This document shows, one piece after another, positions 9,409 through 19,031 of a stretch of 64,000 nucleotides of DNA. How positions within the stretch are numbered: position 1 is the stretch's first letter; each line of letters begins with the position of its first letter. Position numbers and translations under genes: made by a program. Under the pieces are notes generated by a model that worked only from the letters and a program-made list of their open reading frames with translations, did not search any database and was not told the origin of the DNA. Source of the DNA: Limimaricola cinnabarinus (GTDB lineage Bacteria > Pseudomonadota > Alphaproteobacteria > Rhodobacterales > Rhodobacteraceae); NCBI RefSeq assembly GCF_002723615.1, contig NZ_KZ304954.1, positions 183,981 through 247,980 of the forward strand. The letters run 5' to 3'.

Positions 9409-10386
9409 ATGATTCCCGGCCTGCCCTCGCGCCGCCGCTTCTCGGATCTGAGCGAGCAGGAGATCCTCGCGCTGGCGATTTCCTCCGAGGAGGACGATGC
9501 GCGCATCTACCGGCTTTATGCCGAGCGGCTGCGCGCGGATTTCCCGGCTTCGGCGGCGGTCTTCGACGGCATGGCCGCCGAGGAGGACGACCACCGCCGC
9601 CAGCTCATCGCGCTGCACCGCGACCGCTTCGGCGAGGTTATCCCGCTCATTCGGCGCGAACATGTGGCGGGGTTCCATGCCCGCCGGCCGGTCTGGCTTA
9701 TGGAAAATCTCGGGCTGGAGACGATCCGCGCGCAGGCCGCGCAGATGGAGCGCGAGGCGGGCGCCTTCTATGCCCGCGCCGCCGCCCATGCGCGCGACGC
9801 CGCGACGCGCGCGCTTCTGGGCGACCTTGCCGCCGCCGAGGCCGGGCATCAGGAGACGGCGCATGCGCTGGAGGAAGAGCACCTCACCGAGGATGCGCGC
9901 CATGACGAGGACCACGCGGCGCGGCGGCAATTCGTGCTGACCTATGTGCAGCCCGGCCTTGCGGGGCTGATGGACGGCTCGGTCTCGACGCTGGCACCGA
10001 TCTTCGCCACCGCCTTCGCCACGCAGGACACGCATACGACATTCCTCGTCGGCCTCGCCGCCAGCGTCGGGGCGGGCATCTCGATGGGCTTCACCGAGGC
10101 GGCGTCGGATGACGGGCAGCTCTCGGGGCGCGGCTCGCCGGTGAAACGCGGCCTGGCCACCGGCATCATGACCACGGTGGGAGGCCTGGGCCACGCGCTG
10201 CCCTATCTCATCCCGCATTTCTGGACCGCGACGATCACCGCCATCATCATCGTCTTCGTCGAGCTTTGGGCCATCGCCTGGATTCAGAGCCGCTACATGG
10301 ACACGCCCTTCTTCCGCGCCGCCTTTCAGGTGGTTCTGGGCGGGGCGCTGGTCTTTGCCGCGGGCGTGCTGATCGGCGGCGGGTGA
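9409..10386 (+). CDS. mbfA: Iron exporter MbfA (ferritin-like plus VIT1 domain)
   Basis: Membrane-bound ferritin-like protein that exports iron and protects against iron and peroxide stress. Residues about 10-160 form a ferritin-like/rubrerythrin domain with repeated acidic positions (SSEEDDARIY, AAEEDDHRRQLI, EREAGAFY, AEAGHQETAH); residues about 185-325 are a VIT1/CCC1-type membrane domain with several helices (DGSVSTLAPIFA, GISMGFTEAAS). The 325-residue length matches MbfA. An AAGGAG precedes the start and the upstream region has a candidate Irr box. Confidence 0.93.
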   Translation: MIPGLPSRRRFSDLSEQEILALAISSEEDDARIYRLYAERLRADFPASAAVFDGMAAEEDDHRRQLIALHRDRFGEVIPLIRREHVAGFHARRPVWLMENLGLETIRAQAAQMEREAGAFYARAAAHARDAATRALLGDLAAAEAGHQETAHALEEEHLTEDARHDEDHAARRQFVLTYVQPGLAGLMDGSVSTLAPIFATAFATQDTHTTFLVGLAASVGAGISMGFTEAASDDGQLSGRGSPVKRGLATGIMTTVGGLGHALPYLIPHFWTATITAIIIVFVELWAIAWIQSRYMDTPFFRAAFQVVLGGALVFAAGVLIGGG

Positions 10387-10445
10387 GGCGGGTTGCGCCC
10401 GGCTTGGGCTTTGGCGAAACTGCCGCTTCGCAGGGGGAGGGCGCG

Positions 10446-11153
10446 ATGAGAGACGAGACCGGAACCTACAGGCCGACCGCGCTGCCGCGCCGCCCCGAGA
10501 TGGACGACGCCGCGATGCAGGCGGCGGCCCGCGCGCATCACGACGCCATGGCGACGCGCCACAGCGTGCGCGAATTTTCCGACCGCCCCGTGCCGCGCGC
10601 GGTGATCGAGACCGCCATCGCCACCGCCGGGCGCGCGCCTTCGGGGGCCAATCAGCAGCCCTGGCATTTCGTGGCGATCTCGGACCCGGCGATGAAGGCC
10701 AGGATCCGCGCCGCCGCCGAGGAGGAGGAGCGCGCCTTCTATGGCGGTGGCGCGCCCGATGAATGGATCGCGGCGCTGGAGCCGATCGGCACGGGGGCGT
10801 CCAAGCCGCATCTCGAGGTCGCGCCCTGGCTCATCGTGGTCTTCGGCCAGCGCTGGGGCACGCGCGAGGACGGCTCGCGCTACAAGCATTACTACGTCCC
10901 CGAAAGCGTGGGGCTCTCCACCGGCTTTTTGATCGGGGCGCTGCACCTGTCGGGGCTGTCGGTGCTGACCCATACGCCCAGCCCGATGAAGTTCCTCACC
11001 GATCTGTGCCGGCGGCCCGTGGCCGAAAAGCCGGTGATGATCCTCGCGGTGGGCCACCCCGCCGCCGATGCCACCGTTCCGGCCGCGGCCCGGATAAAGA
11101 AACCGCTCGAAGAGATCCTCACCGTGATCTCGGAGAATATGGAGACGACATGA
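10446..11153 (+). CDS. Nitroreductase-family flavoprotein, iodotyrosine deiodinase-like
   Basis: FMN-dependent nitroreductase-fold enzyme of 235 residues. The FMN-binding start RHSVREFSDRPVP, APSGANQQPW and the C-terminal AVGHPA are typical. The middle part (KHYYVPESVG, the segment LSVLTHTPSPM and GRP-like RRPVAEKP) is closer to iodotyrosine deiodinase and related reductases than to classical nitroreductases, so a reductive dehalogenase-like activity is possible but unproven. It leads a chain of five genes; its stop overlaps the fghA start (ATGA). Confidence 0.85.
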   Translation: MRDETGTYRPTALPRRPEMDDAAMQAAARAHHDAMATRHSVREFSDRPVPRAVIETAIATAGRAPSGANQQPWHFVAISDPAMKARIRAAAEEEERAFYGGGAPDEWIAALEPIGTGASKPHLEVAPWLIVVFGQRWGTREDGSRYKHYYVPESVGLSTGFLIGALHLSGLSVLTHTPSPMKFLTDLCRRPVAEKPVMILAVGHPAADATVPAAARIKKPLEEILTVISENMETT

Positions 11154-11980
11154 AGACGATCAGCGAAAACACCTGTTTCGGCGGCGTGCAGGGGGTCTAT
11201 TCCCATGCCAGCGAGGTTACCGGCACCGAAATGACCTTCGGCCTGTTCCTGCCCGTCGAGGCGCAGGAAGGCCCTGTGCCGGTGCTGTGGGTCCTGTCGG
11301 GCCTCACCTGCACCCATGAGAACGCGATGACCAAGGCCGGCGCGCAGCGCTGGGCCGCCGAGCAGGGCATCGCCCTGGTCTTTCCCGACACCTCGCCACG
11401 GGGCGAGGGCGTGGCCGATGACGACAGCTTCGACATGGGGCAGGGGGCGGGGTTCTATCTCAACGCCACCCAGGACCCTTGGGCCAAGCACTACCGGATG
11501 TGGGACTACGTCGCCGAGGAGCTGCCCGCGCTGCTCGAAGGGCAGTTCGCCATCGACGAGGGGCGCCAGTCGATCACCGGCCACTCGATGGGCGGGCATG
11601 GCGCGCTGACCATGGCGATGCGGCTGCCGGGGCGGTACCGCTCGGTCTCGGCCTTCGCGCCGATCTGCCACCCGACGCAGAGCGAGTGGGGTCGCCGCCA
11701 GTTCACCGCCTATCTCGGCGAGGACGAGGCCGCATGGGCGCGCCACGACGCGACGCTGCTGATGGCCAAGACCGGCTTCGACGGGCCGCTCCTGATCGAC
11801 ACCGGCACCGCCGACCAGTTCGGCGACAAGCTCGGCACCGAAGCCTTTGCCAAGGCCATGGCCGAGCGCCGCCAGCCCGGCACGCTCAGGCTGCAGAAGG
11901 GCTATGACCACAGCTATTTCTTCGTCTCCTCCTTCATGGAGGATCACGTCGATTTCCATGCGCAGGCGCTCTGGTCATGA
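11150..11980 (+). CDS. fghA: S-formylglutathione hydrolase
   Basis: Hydrolyses S-formylglutathione to formate and glutathione, the second step of formaldehyde oxidation begun by the dehydrogenase at 7394-8524. The 276-residue alpha/beta hydrolase of the esterase D family has nucleophile Ser146 in GHSMGGHG, the oxyanion region LSGLTCTHENAM, the acid in the DTGTADQF region and catalytic His in YDHSYFF. It overlaps both neighbours by 4 bases, so expression is coupled. Confidence 0.96.
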   Translation: MKTISENTCFGGVQGVYSHASEVTGTEMTFGLFLPVEAQEGPVPVLWVLSGLTCTHENAMTKAGAQRWAAEQGIALVFPDTSPRGEGVADDDSFDMGQGAGFYLNATQDPWAKHYRMWDYVAEELPALLEGQFAIDEGRQSITGHSMGGHGALTMAMRLPGRYRSVSAFAPICHPTQSEWGRRQFTAYLGEDEAAWARHDATLLMAKTGFDGPLLIDTGTADQFGDKLGTEAFAKAMAERRQPGTLRLQKGYDHSYFFVSSFMEDHVDFHAQALWS

Positions 11981-12435
11981 TCTATGTCGATGCCGATGCC
12001 TGCCCGGTGAAGGGGGAGTGCGAGACGGTCGGCACGCGCCACAAGGTCAAGGTGGCGATCGTCTCGAATGGCGGGCTGCGCCCCTCGCAGAACCCCTATG
12101 TCGAGACCGTCATCGTCCCCGAGGGGCCGGACGTGGCCGACATGTGGATCGCCGACCGCGCCAGGCCGGGCGACGTGGTGATCACCAATGACATCCCGCT
12201 CGCGGCGAAATGCGTGGAGGCCGGGGCGCAGGTGCTCAAGCACAATGGCGAGCCGCTGACGGCGGCCAATATCGGCAACGTGCTGGCCACCCGCGACCTG
12301 ATGGCCGACATCCGCGCCGCCGATCCGTTCCGGCAGGGCGGCGGCCGCGGCTTCACCAAATCCGACCGCTCGCGCTTTCTCGACGCGCTGGAGCGGGCGC
12401 TGCGCAAGGCAAGGACCGAAGGGGCGGGCTCATGA
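11977..12435 (+). CDS. YaiI/YqxD (UPF0178, DUF188) family protein
   Basis: A 152-residue protein of the widespread YaiI/YqxD family, whose fold is related to PIN/NYN nucleases but whose substrate is unknown. The N-terminus MIYVDADACPVK, IVPEGPDVADMWI, DVVITNDIPLAAKC and the end KSDRSRFLDALER are diagnostic. It overlaps fghA and the HAD gene by 4 bases each. Confidence 0.92.
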   Translation: MIYVDADACPVKGECETVGTRHKVKVAIVSNGGLRPSQNPYVETVIVPEGPDVADMWIADRARPGDVVITNDIPLAAKCVEAGAQVLKHNGEPLTAANIGNVLATRDLMADIRAADPFRQGGGRGFTKSDRSRFLDALERALRKARTEGAGS

Positions 12436-13052
12436 GCGTCGAAGCGGTCGTCTTCGACATCGGCAACGTGCTGATCGAGTGGAACCCCGAGCGGGTCTAT
12501 GATGCCGAGATCGGGCCGGAGGCGCGGGCCGAGCTGTTCGCCGCCGTCGACCTGCACGGCATGAACGAGAAGGTCGATCTGGGCGAGAACTTCCACGGGC
12601 AGGTCTCGGCGCTGGCCCGCGCGCATCCCGAGCGCGCCGCCGAGATCATGCTCTGGCACGACCGCTGGATCGAGATGGCGAGCCCCGAGATCCCGCGCTC
12701 CGGGCGGCTCCTGCGGGCACTCAAGGCGCGCGGCGTGCCGGTCTTCGCCCTGTCCAATTTCGGGGTCGAGACCTTCGAGATCGCCCGCGCGCATTACCCC
12801 GTCTTTTCGGAGTTCGACGCGCTCTTCGTCTCGGGCCATCTGCGCATGGCCAAGCCCGACGCGCCGATCTACGAGCGGCTGGAGCGCGAGACCGGCGTGG
12901 CGCCAAAGCGGCTTCTCTTCACCGATGACCGCGAAGACAACATCGCCGCCGCCCATGCGCGCGGCTGGCAGACGCATCACTTCACCGGCCCCGATGGGCT
13001 GGCCGAGAAGCTGGTGGCCGAGGGGCTGCTCACCGCCGAGGAGGCCGCATGA
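12432..13052 (+). CDS. HAD-family hydrolase (subfamily IA)
   Basis: A 206-residue haloacid dehalogenase-like phosphatase. Motif I is FDIGNVLIEW, motif II ALSNFG, the Lys motif appears as MAKPDAPIY and motif IV as FTDDREDN. The DIGNV form of motif I is typical of the YihX/epoxide-hydrolase-N branch, acting on small sugar phosphates or related substrates; the substrate is not predictable here. It sits in the five-gene chain with 4-base overlaps on both sides. Confidence 0.9.
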   Translation: MSVEAVVFDIGNVLIEWNPERVYDAEIGPEARAELFAAVDLHGMNEKVDLGENFHGQVSALARAHPERAAEIMLWHDRWIEMASPEIPRSGRLLRALKARGVPVFALSNFGVETFEIARAHYPVFSEFDALFVSGHLRMAKPDAPIYERLERETGVAPKRLLFTDDREDNIAAAHARGWQTHHFTGPDGLAEKLVAEGLLTAEEAA

Positions 13053-13945
13053 CCGAGATCGTCCCATTCGAGGCCGAGGAAAAGCTCGACTGGATCGCCA
13101 TGGCCCGCGCGATCGAGGCCGGGCACGATCTGCCGCCCGCGCAGGTCACCGACACCTTCCTCTACCGCGGCGAGGACACGCTGCTCAACCGCTCCGCGTG
13201 GATAGAGGGGCTGGGCATCGCCGTGAAGGTCGCGACGATCTTTCCGGGCAATGAGGGCCCGAGCATCAACGGCGCGGTGAACCTTCTTTCCGACACGGAT
13301 GGCACGCTGGAGGCGGTGGTGGATTTCCATCTCGTCACCAAGTGGAAGACCGCCGCCGACAGCCTCTTGGGCGCGATGAAGCTGGCCCGGCCCGACAGCC
13401 GGGAGATCCTGATCGTCGGCGCGGGCAACGTCGCATCCTCGCTGCGCGAGGCTTACGGCACGGCCTTCCCCGAGGCGCGCTTCACCGTCTGGAACCGCTC
13501 GCGCGAGGGCGCGGAGCGGCTCTGCGCGCAGCACCCGGATATCGAGATCGCCGACGACCTCGAACAGGCCGTGGGCCGCGCCGACATCGTCACCTGCGCG
13601 ACCATGGCGAAGGCGCCGGTGGTGCATGGCGACTGGCTCAGGCCCGGCACCCATCTCGACCTGATCGGGGCCTTCACGCCGCATATGCGCGAGGCCGACG
13701 ACCGGGCCTTGCAGCGGGCGCGGATCTTCGTGGACAGCCGGGCGACGACGCTCGACCATATAGGCGAGCTGAAGATCCCGCTCGAGGCGGGGGCAATCGC
13801 GCGCGAGGATGTGGTGGCGGAGTTCTCCGAGCCGGAGGCGTTCCGGCGCGAAAGCGACGAGGAGATCACGCTGTTCAAGAATGGCGGCGGGGCGCATCTC
13901 GACCTGATGGTCGCGCGGCACATCCTCGATCGCTGGCGAGGCTAG
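13049..13945 (+). CDS. Ornithine cyclodeaminase / mu-crystallin family protein
   Basis: A 298-residue NAD(P)-dependent enzyme of the ornithine cyclodeaminase superfamily. Visible parts are the substrate Lys region VKVATIFPGN, the loop VVDFHLVTKWKTAADS, the Rossmann motif LIVGAGNVASS and the end region FKNGGGAHLDLM. The family includes cyclodeaminases, ketimine reductases and dehydrogenases, so a precise reaction cannot be given. Last gene of the overlapping chain; its TAG stop overlaps the stop of the convergent DUF1491 gene in the palindrome CTAG. Confidence 0.9.
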   Translation: MTEIVPFEAEEKLDWIAMARAIEAGHDLPPAQVTDTFLYRGEDTLLNRSAWIEGLGIAVKVATIFPGNEGPSINGAVNLLSDTDGTLEAVVDFHLVTKWKTAADSLLGAMKLARPDSREILIVGAGNVASSLREAYGTAFPEARFTVWNRSREGAERLCAQHPDIEIADDLEQAVGRADIVTCATMAKAPVVHGDWLRPGTHLDLIGAFTPHMREADDRALQRARIFVDSRATTLDHIGELKIPLEAGAIAREDVVAEFSEPEAFRRESDEEITLFKNGGGAHLDLMVARHILDRWRG

Positions 13946-14280
13946 TCCGCGAGCCCCGGCTCGTCGAGCAGCGTCCGGCCCATCCGGTCCTCGACCTCGA
14001 TCACCCACAGATCGGGGTCGAAGCGGCGCTGCTTCTCGATGCTGGCATCGACCTCCGCCTCGTCGCCCTCGGCCAGCACAATCCATGTCCGCGCCCCGGT
14101 CATCAGGTCGAGGCTGCGCTGATGAAGCCGCGCCCGCCCGTCGAGCGTGTTGGACTTCACCAGCACCGCGCCCGCCGTCTCGTCGCCTTTCGCGGTGACG
14201 AAGACCGGGATGTCCGACAGCCTGAGCCGCGCGAGATAGGCCGAGACCCAGATGCCCGTGGCGAGCCGCGGCTCAGCCAT
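13942..14280 (-). CDS. DUF1491 family protein
   Basis: A 112-residue conserved alphaproteobacterial protein of unknown function. Family features are the start RLATGIWVSAYLARL, the KGDETAGAVLVK stretch, TWIVLAEGDE and RRFDPDLWVIEVEDR. It is at the 3' end of the era operon and its start region overlaps the era stop by 8 bases, so it is probably coupled to era translation. Confidence 0.9.
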   Translation of the reverse strand: MAEPRLATGIWVSAYLARLRLSDIPVFVTAKGDETAGAVLVKSNTLDGRARLHQRSLDLMTGARTWIVLAEGDEAEVDASIEKQRRFDPDLWVIEVEDRMGRTLLDEPGLAD

Positions 14281-15292
14281 TCCCGTCCTTGAAATCGAGC
14301 CCCATCTCGGAATAGCGCTCGCGCTCCTCGAGCCAGTTCGGGCGCACCTTCACTTGCAGGAACAGATGCACCTTGCGGCCGAGGAACTCCGCCAGCTCCT
14401 CGCGGGCGGCCTTGGACACCGCCTTGATCGTCTCGCCGCTCTTGCCCAGCACGATGCCCTTGTGGCCCTCGCGCGCGACGTAGATCATCTGGTCGACGCG
14501 GGCCGAGCCGTCGTCGCGCTCCTGCCAGCTCTCGGTTTCGACCGTGAGCTCATAGGGCAGCTCCTGGTGCAGCCTGAGCGTCAGCTTCTCGCGCGTCATC
14601 TCGGCGGCGATCATCCGCAGGGGCAGGTCGGCGAGCTGGTCCTCGGGGTAGAGCCACGGGCTCTCGGGCATCTGCTCGGCCAGCCAGGCCTTCAGGTCTG
14701 CCGCGCCATGGCCGCGCTCGGCCGAGATCATGAAGGTCTTCACGAAGGGATGCGCGTCGTTGAGATCCTGGGTGAGCTTCAGGAGCGCCTCGGATTTCAC
14801 CTTGTCGATCTTGTTGATCGCGAGCGCGACGGGCTTGGAGCCGAGGCGGTCTGGCAGAGCTTCGAGGATCGCGCGCACGCCGTCGGTGATGCCGCGATGC
14901 GCCTCGACCAGAAGCACCACCATGTCGGCATCGGCCACGCCGCTCCACGCGGCGGCGACCATGGCGCGGTCGAGCCTGCGGCGCGGGCGGAACAGGCCCG
15001 GCGTGTCGACGAAGACGATCTGCGCGCGCCCCTCCATCGCGACGCCGCGGATGCGGGCGCGGGTCGTCTGCACCTTGTGGGTGACGATCGACACCTTGGC
15101 CCCGACCATGCGGTTCAGAAGCGTCGACTTGCCGGCATTGGGCTCGCCGATCAGCGCGACATAGCCCGCGCTGGTCGGGGCGTCGGTCCCGTCGCCGCCC
15201 ACCGGCGCGCCGGGAAGATCGTCGCCTACCGGCGCGCCGGGCAGGTCGTCCCGGCTTTCCTCGCCCTCGGGCGTCTCGTCATGCTGGCTCAT
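14273..15292 (-). CDS. era: GTPase Era
   Basis: Ribosome-assembly GTPase that binds the 3' end of 16S rRNA. G1 is GEPNAGKST (from residue 49), G3 DTPGLF and G4 NKID, followed by the KH domain near the end with [15 protein letters not shown]. Total 339 residues; the usual protein starts close to the [12 protein letters not shown] stretch, so this one carries about 41 extra acidic, Pro/Gly-rich residues with a 9-residue tandem repeat (DDLPGAPVG). The ATG overlaps the rnc stop (ATGA), which supports this start and the extension. Confidence 0.95.
   Translation of the reverse strand: MSQHDETPEGEESRDDLPGAPVGDDLPGAPVGGDGTDAPTSAGYVALIGEPNAGKSTLLNRMVGAKVSIVTHKVQTTRARIRGVAMEGRAQIVFVDTPGLFRPRRRLDRAMVAAAWSGVADADMVVLLVEAHRGITDGVRAILEALPDRLGSKPVALAINKIDKVKSEALLKLTQDLNDAHPFVKTFMISAERGHGAADLKAWLAEQMPESPWLYPEDQLADLPLRMIAAEMTREKLTLRLHQELPYELTVETESWQERDDGSARVDQMIYVAREGHKGIVLGKSGETIKAVSKAAREELAEFLGRKVHLFLQVKVRPNWLEERERYSEMGLDFKDGNG
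15201..15254 (-). repeat. 27-base tandem duplication inside era
   Basis: Two imperfect 27-base copies (15201-15227 and 15228-15254), both starting ACCGGCGCGCCGGG on the plus strand, encode the repeated DDLPGAPVG in the Era N-terminal extension. Being in frame, it only lengthens a probably disordered tail. Confidence 0.8.
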
Positions 15293-15969
15293 TCGCTCAC
15301 CCGTTTCAAAAGCGCGGCCGCCGCCGCCTGTTCCGCCTGCCGCTTCGACCCGGCGGTGGCGCTTTCCGATGGCCCCGAGGCCAGCGTCACCTCGATCGTG
15401 AAGACCGGCGCGTGGTCCGGCCCCTCGCGTCCCGTCTCGGCATAGGCGGGCGGCGGCTCGCCGCGGGCCTGCGCCCATTCCTGCAAGGCGGTCTTGGGGT
15501 CGCGCGCGTCTTCCTCGACCCGGTTGACCCGGTCGCCCCAGAGCGTGCGCACCACGCGGCGCGCCGCCTCGAAGCCCGCATCGAGATAAACGGCGGCGAT
15601 CACCGCCTCCATCGCATCCGCGAGCAGCGCCTCCTTGCGGCGACCGCCCGATTTCATCTCCGAGCGGCCCAGCCGCAGCACCGTGCCGATCTCGATCTCG
15701 CGCGCCACCTCGGCGCAGGTCTCGCGGCGCACCAGCGCGTTGAAGCGCGGGGCGATCTGCCCCTCGGTGGCGCTGCGGTCGGCTTCGAGCAGCGCTTCGG
15801 CCATGACGAGGCCCAGCACCCGGTCGCCCAGAAACTCCAGCCGCTGGTTGTCGTCGCGCATCGGCCCGGAGATCGAGCCGTGCGTGACGGCGCGCGACAG
15901 AAGCTCGGGGCGCGCGAAGTCGTGCCCCAGCCGGCCCGCGAAGGCGCGCAGTTCGGCCGAGAGCTTCAC
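15289..15969 (-). CDS. rnc: Ribonuclease III
   Basis: Double-strand-specific endoribonuclease processing rRNA and structured RNAs. The 226-residue protein has the catalytic signature [13 protein letters not shown] (residues 41-53), the second acidic site in [13 protein letters not shown], and a C-terminal dsRNA-binding domain ([11 protein letters not shown] ... [14 protein letters not shown]). The start is GTG, overlapping the lepB stop as GTGA; the stop overlaps era. Together with lepB and era this is the classical coupled group. Confidence 0.96.
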   Translation of the reverse strand: MKLSAELRAFAGRLGHDFARPELLSRAVTHGSISGPMRDDNQRLEFLGDRVLGLVMAEALLEADRSATEGQIAPRFNALVRRETCAEVAREIEIGTVLRLGRSEMKSGGRRKEALLADAMEAVIAAVYLDAGFEAARRVVRTLWGDRVNRVEEDARDPKTALQEWAQARGEPPPAYAETGREGPDHAPVFTIEVTLASGPSESATAGSKRQAEQAAAAALLKRVSE

Positions 15970-16817
15970 TCGACCGCCTTGAAGAAGCGGTCCGAGCGCC
16001 AGGTCCAGAAGGCCAGCATCGAGCGCCCGGCAGAGGAGAACATGATCCGGTCGGCCCGGCCGACGAGATCCTCGAACGGCACGAAGCCCACGCCGCGCGC
16101 GTTCTGCGGCACGCGGCTGTCGGTCGAATTGTCGCGGTTGTCGCCCATGAAGAACAGGTGCCCCTCGGGAACGGTGTAGACCCCGGTATTGTCGGAGGAC
16201 TGGGTGCCGATGTCGAGGATGTCGTGGCTGCGACCGCCCGGCAGCGTTTCGGTGTAGCGGGTCTTTTCGCAGGTGGCGCCCATGCCGACCGCGCCGTTGC
16301 GGCAGCGCGGCAGAAGGCCTTGCGGCCCCTGCCGCTCCATCACCTCGGTAAAGGTGCCCGCGGGCTCCAGCCCGACCGCCTCGTCATTGATGAAGAGCCG
16401 CCCCTCGCGGACCTGGATCCGGTCGCCGGGCAGGCCGATGGCGCGCTTGATGAAATCCTCGCCCGTCACCGGATGGCGGAACACCACCACGTCGCCGCGC
16501 TCGGGGTATTCGCCCCACAGCCGGTCATTGTCGCCCTTGGCCCAGCCGCAGACATCCTCGGCCGAGATGTCGACGCCGAGCGAGGCCAGCCGCACCGAGG
16601 GGCACGACGCGTAGGAATAGCCATAGGCCATCTTGTTGACGAAGAGGAAATCGCCGATCAGCAGCGTGTCCTTCATCGAGCCCGAGGGGATCCAGAAGGG
16701 CTGGAAGAACAGGGTGCGGAAGATGCCCGCGATCAGCAGCGCCCAGAACACCGTCTTGACGGTTTCCCAGACGCTGTGGACGAAGCCCTGCTTCTCGGTG
16801 TCGGATCTGCTGGCCAT
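15966..16817 (-). CDS. lepB: Signal peptidase I
   Basis: Inner-membrane serine protease that removes signal peptides from exported proteins. An N-terminal membrane anchor (residues about 22-38) precedes the catalytic Ser47 in [13 protein letters not shown] and Lys124 in [11 protein letters not shown]; box E is visible as [11 protein letters not shown]. The 283 residues include a longer Cys-containing insertion (CPSV ... [17 protein letters not shown]), common in this order. It lies in the acpS-lepB-rnc-era group. Confidence 0.96.
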   Translation of the reverse strand: MASRSDTEKQGFVHSVWETVKTVFWALLIAGIFRTLFFQPFWIPSGSMKDTLLIGDFLFVNKMAYGYSYASCPSVRLASLGVDISAEDVCGWAKGDNDRLWGEYPERGDVVVFRHPVTGEDFIKRAIGLPGDRIQVREGRLFINDEAVGLEPAGTFTEVMERQGPQGLLPRCRNGAVGMGATCEKTRYTETLPGGRSHDILDIGTQSSDNTGVYTVPEGHLFFMGDNRDNSTDSRVPQNARGVGFVPFEDLVGRADRIMFSSAGRSMLAFWTWRSDRFFKAVE

Positions 16818-16975
16818 GCGGAACGGTCCCTCGGGGTTTCGGGGCTACATGCGGGGGGCGGGGGGATGAGTCAAGAAAACCGCCGAAGGCTCCGTCTAGC
16901 GCGCGCGATGGCGCAAGGCCAGCCCCGTGACCGCCGATCCCGAAATCGCCCCCGGCGCGCGCGGCGCCCTGTGGC

Positions 16976-17383
16976 TCAATGCCCCGTCAATGGCCGCGCC
17001 TCGATCACCACGAAGGCCTGCGCCCAGGGGTGATCGTCGGTCAGGGTGACATGGATGATCGCCTCGTGCCCGGCCGGGGTCATGGCCGCGAGCCGGTCCT
17101 TCGCCCAACCGGTGACCTCCATCACCGGCTGGCCGGTCGCGAGGTTGGAGACCGCCATGTCCTTCCATGCGATGCCCATGCGAAGCCCGGTGCCGAGCGC
17201 CTTGGAGCAGGCCTCCTTGGCGGCCCAGCGCTTGGCATAGGTGCCCGCCACGTCGCGCCGCCGTTCGGCCTTGGCCTGCTCGACATCGGTGAAGACGCGG
17301 TTGCGGAACCGGTCGCCATGGCGCTCCAGCACGCCGGCGATGCGGTCGATATTCGCGAGATCGGTGCCGATGCCGAGGATCAT
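16976..17383 (-). CDS. acpS: Holo-[acyl-carrier-protein] synthase
   Basis: Transfers 4'-phosphopantetheine from CoA to acyl carrier protein. The 135-residue protein has the metal-site start [12 protein letters not shown] and the second motif [15 protein letters not shown]. The following 158 bases (16818-16975) to lepB show no gene. In related genomes acpS directly follows pdxJ; here two extra genes separate them. Confidence 0.95.
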   Translation of the reverse strand: MILGIGTDLANIDRIAGVLERHGDRFRNRVFTDVEQAKAERRRDVAGTYAKRWAAKEACSKALGTGLRMGIAWKDMAVSNLATGQPVMEVTGWAKDRLAAMTPAGHEAIIHVTLTDDHPWAQAFVVIEARPLTGH

Positions 17384-17437
17384 GCGCCTTGGGTAGCGAT
17401 TGGCGCGGCCCGAGGCAAGCGGGGCGCAATGGACGTG

Positions 17438-17468
17438 AAAACGCCGCCCCCCGGGATGGGGGGCGGCG
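17438..17468 (-). terminator. Intrinsic terminator for the PA2169-like gene
   Basis: On the minus strand an 11-base perfect stem (CGCCGCCCCCC pairing with GGGGGGCGGCG, 17442-17452 with 17458-17468) is followed by TTTT, 27 bases past the stop of the minus-strand gene ending at 17495. A good rho-independent terminator; it also separates that gene from acpS. Confidence 0.85.
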
Positions 17469-17494
17469 CTTTCGGAACCGAAAAGGACGCGGGA

Positions 17495-17935
17495 TCAGGC
17501 CGCGTGGCGGCTCTTTTCCGAACGGGCCTCGTTGAGCGCCTTTTCGACATCGGCGCGCTGGCTCGACAGGAAGCTCCATTCCGGCTTGCCGGCGGTCGCC
17601 TCGATCGCGTCGTCATAGACCTTCAGGAGCTGCTCTTCGCCGCTGATGATCTCGTCATAGACGGCTTCGTCATTGCCGGTCAGCGAATCCTTGAGCGACA
17701 GCCAGCCGCGATGCGCCGCCGCGGCGGTCGAGCCGCTCTCGCTCACATCGACGCCCTCGGCACCGAGCTGGCGGTGGATCACGGTGTGGAACTCCTCGCG
17801 CTCGGCGATGCGGCGGTCGAAGAAGCCGACGAAGCCGCGCTCGTCCTTCACCTCCTCGCGCGAGCGCTTGTAGCCGTCGCGGCTGTCGATGACGCGGGTG
17901 TGGAGCTTCTTGATGGTGTCGAGATGGTCGGCCAT
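17495..17935 (-). CDS. PA2169-like (DUF2383) four-helix-bundle protein
   Basis: A 146-residue helical protein of the PA2169/DUF2383 family, a ferritin-like bundle found in stress-related settings with unknown activity. Family patterns are LDTIKKLHTRVIDSRDGYK, FFDRRIAEREEFHTVI, GWLSLKDSLTGNDEAVYDEIISGEEQLL. ATG 17935 has AAGGAGG 6 bases upstream; a longer in-frame start is not supported. Monocistronic, with its own terminator, and inserted with the chaplin-like gene between acpS and pdxJ. Confidence 0.88.
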   Translation of the reverse strand: MADHLDTIKKLHTRVIDSRDGYKRSREEVKDERGFVGFFDRRIAEREEFHTVIHRQLGAEGVDVSESGSTAAAAHRGWLSLKDSLTGNDEAVYDEIISGEEQLLKVYDDAIEATAGKPEWSFLSSQRADVEKALNEARSEKSRHAA

Positions 17936-18045
17936 GAATGCCTCCTTGAGTGGTGGGTGCCCCCTCGGGGGCCGCTTGTCGATACAACGCAAAGCCGCCG
18001 CGATCGGTCCGTGATTCGCGGGATTTTTCGGGGTGATTCCCCATG

Positions 18046-18077
18046 AAAAAAAGGCGCCCGGGGGTCCCGGGCGCCTT
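18046..18077 (-). terminator. Intrinsic terminator for the chaplin-like gene
   Basis: On the minus strand AAGGCGCCCGGG pairs with CCCGGGCGCCTT (plus-strand arms 18051-18062 and 18066-18077, 3-base loop) and a run of seven T follows (plus-strand A at 18046-18052). It lies 30 bases after the stop at 18107. One of the clearest terminators in the window. Confidence 0.92.
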
Positions 18078-18106
18078 GGCGAAGCAAAGATGATGCAGCC
18101 TGCGGA

Positions 18107-18793
<687 letters not shown>

Positions 18794-18832
18794 GATCGTT
18801 CCTTTCCTCCGATGTTCATGACCGGCCGGGCA

Positions 18833-18843
18833 GGGGGGGGGGG
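18833..18843 (-). promoter_or_regulatory. 11-base homopolymer tract upstream of the chaplin-like gene
   Basis: Eleven consecutive G on the plus strand (C on the coding strand) lie 40 bases upstream of the start at 18793, in the 238-base gap to pdxJ. Such tracts can change length by slippage and alter promoter spacing or leader structure. No other regulatory signal could be placed in this gap. Confidence 0.5.
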
Positions 18844-19031
18844 TGAGTGGGCCCGGCCGGTCTCGGTGGGCAGAACGGCGAAGACGGGCGCATGTTCCGG
18901 GGGCGGATGGCACCGGGCGCGCGGCGCGGCGATGCTGTGCGGAAAGCCGCCACCGCCTCGGCAGATCCTTGCGAGATCGGCACTTCGGGCGGAGGGGGCG
19001 GCAATCGTGATCGCCCGGACGGGGAACAAAT

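Noticed and set aside
16818..16975. Small gene between lepB and acpS
   Set aside because: Short frames there have no ribosome site, no family pattern and lie across the operon spacer.
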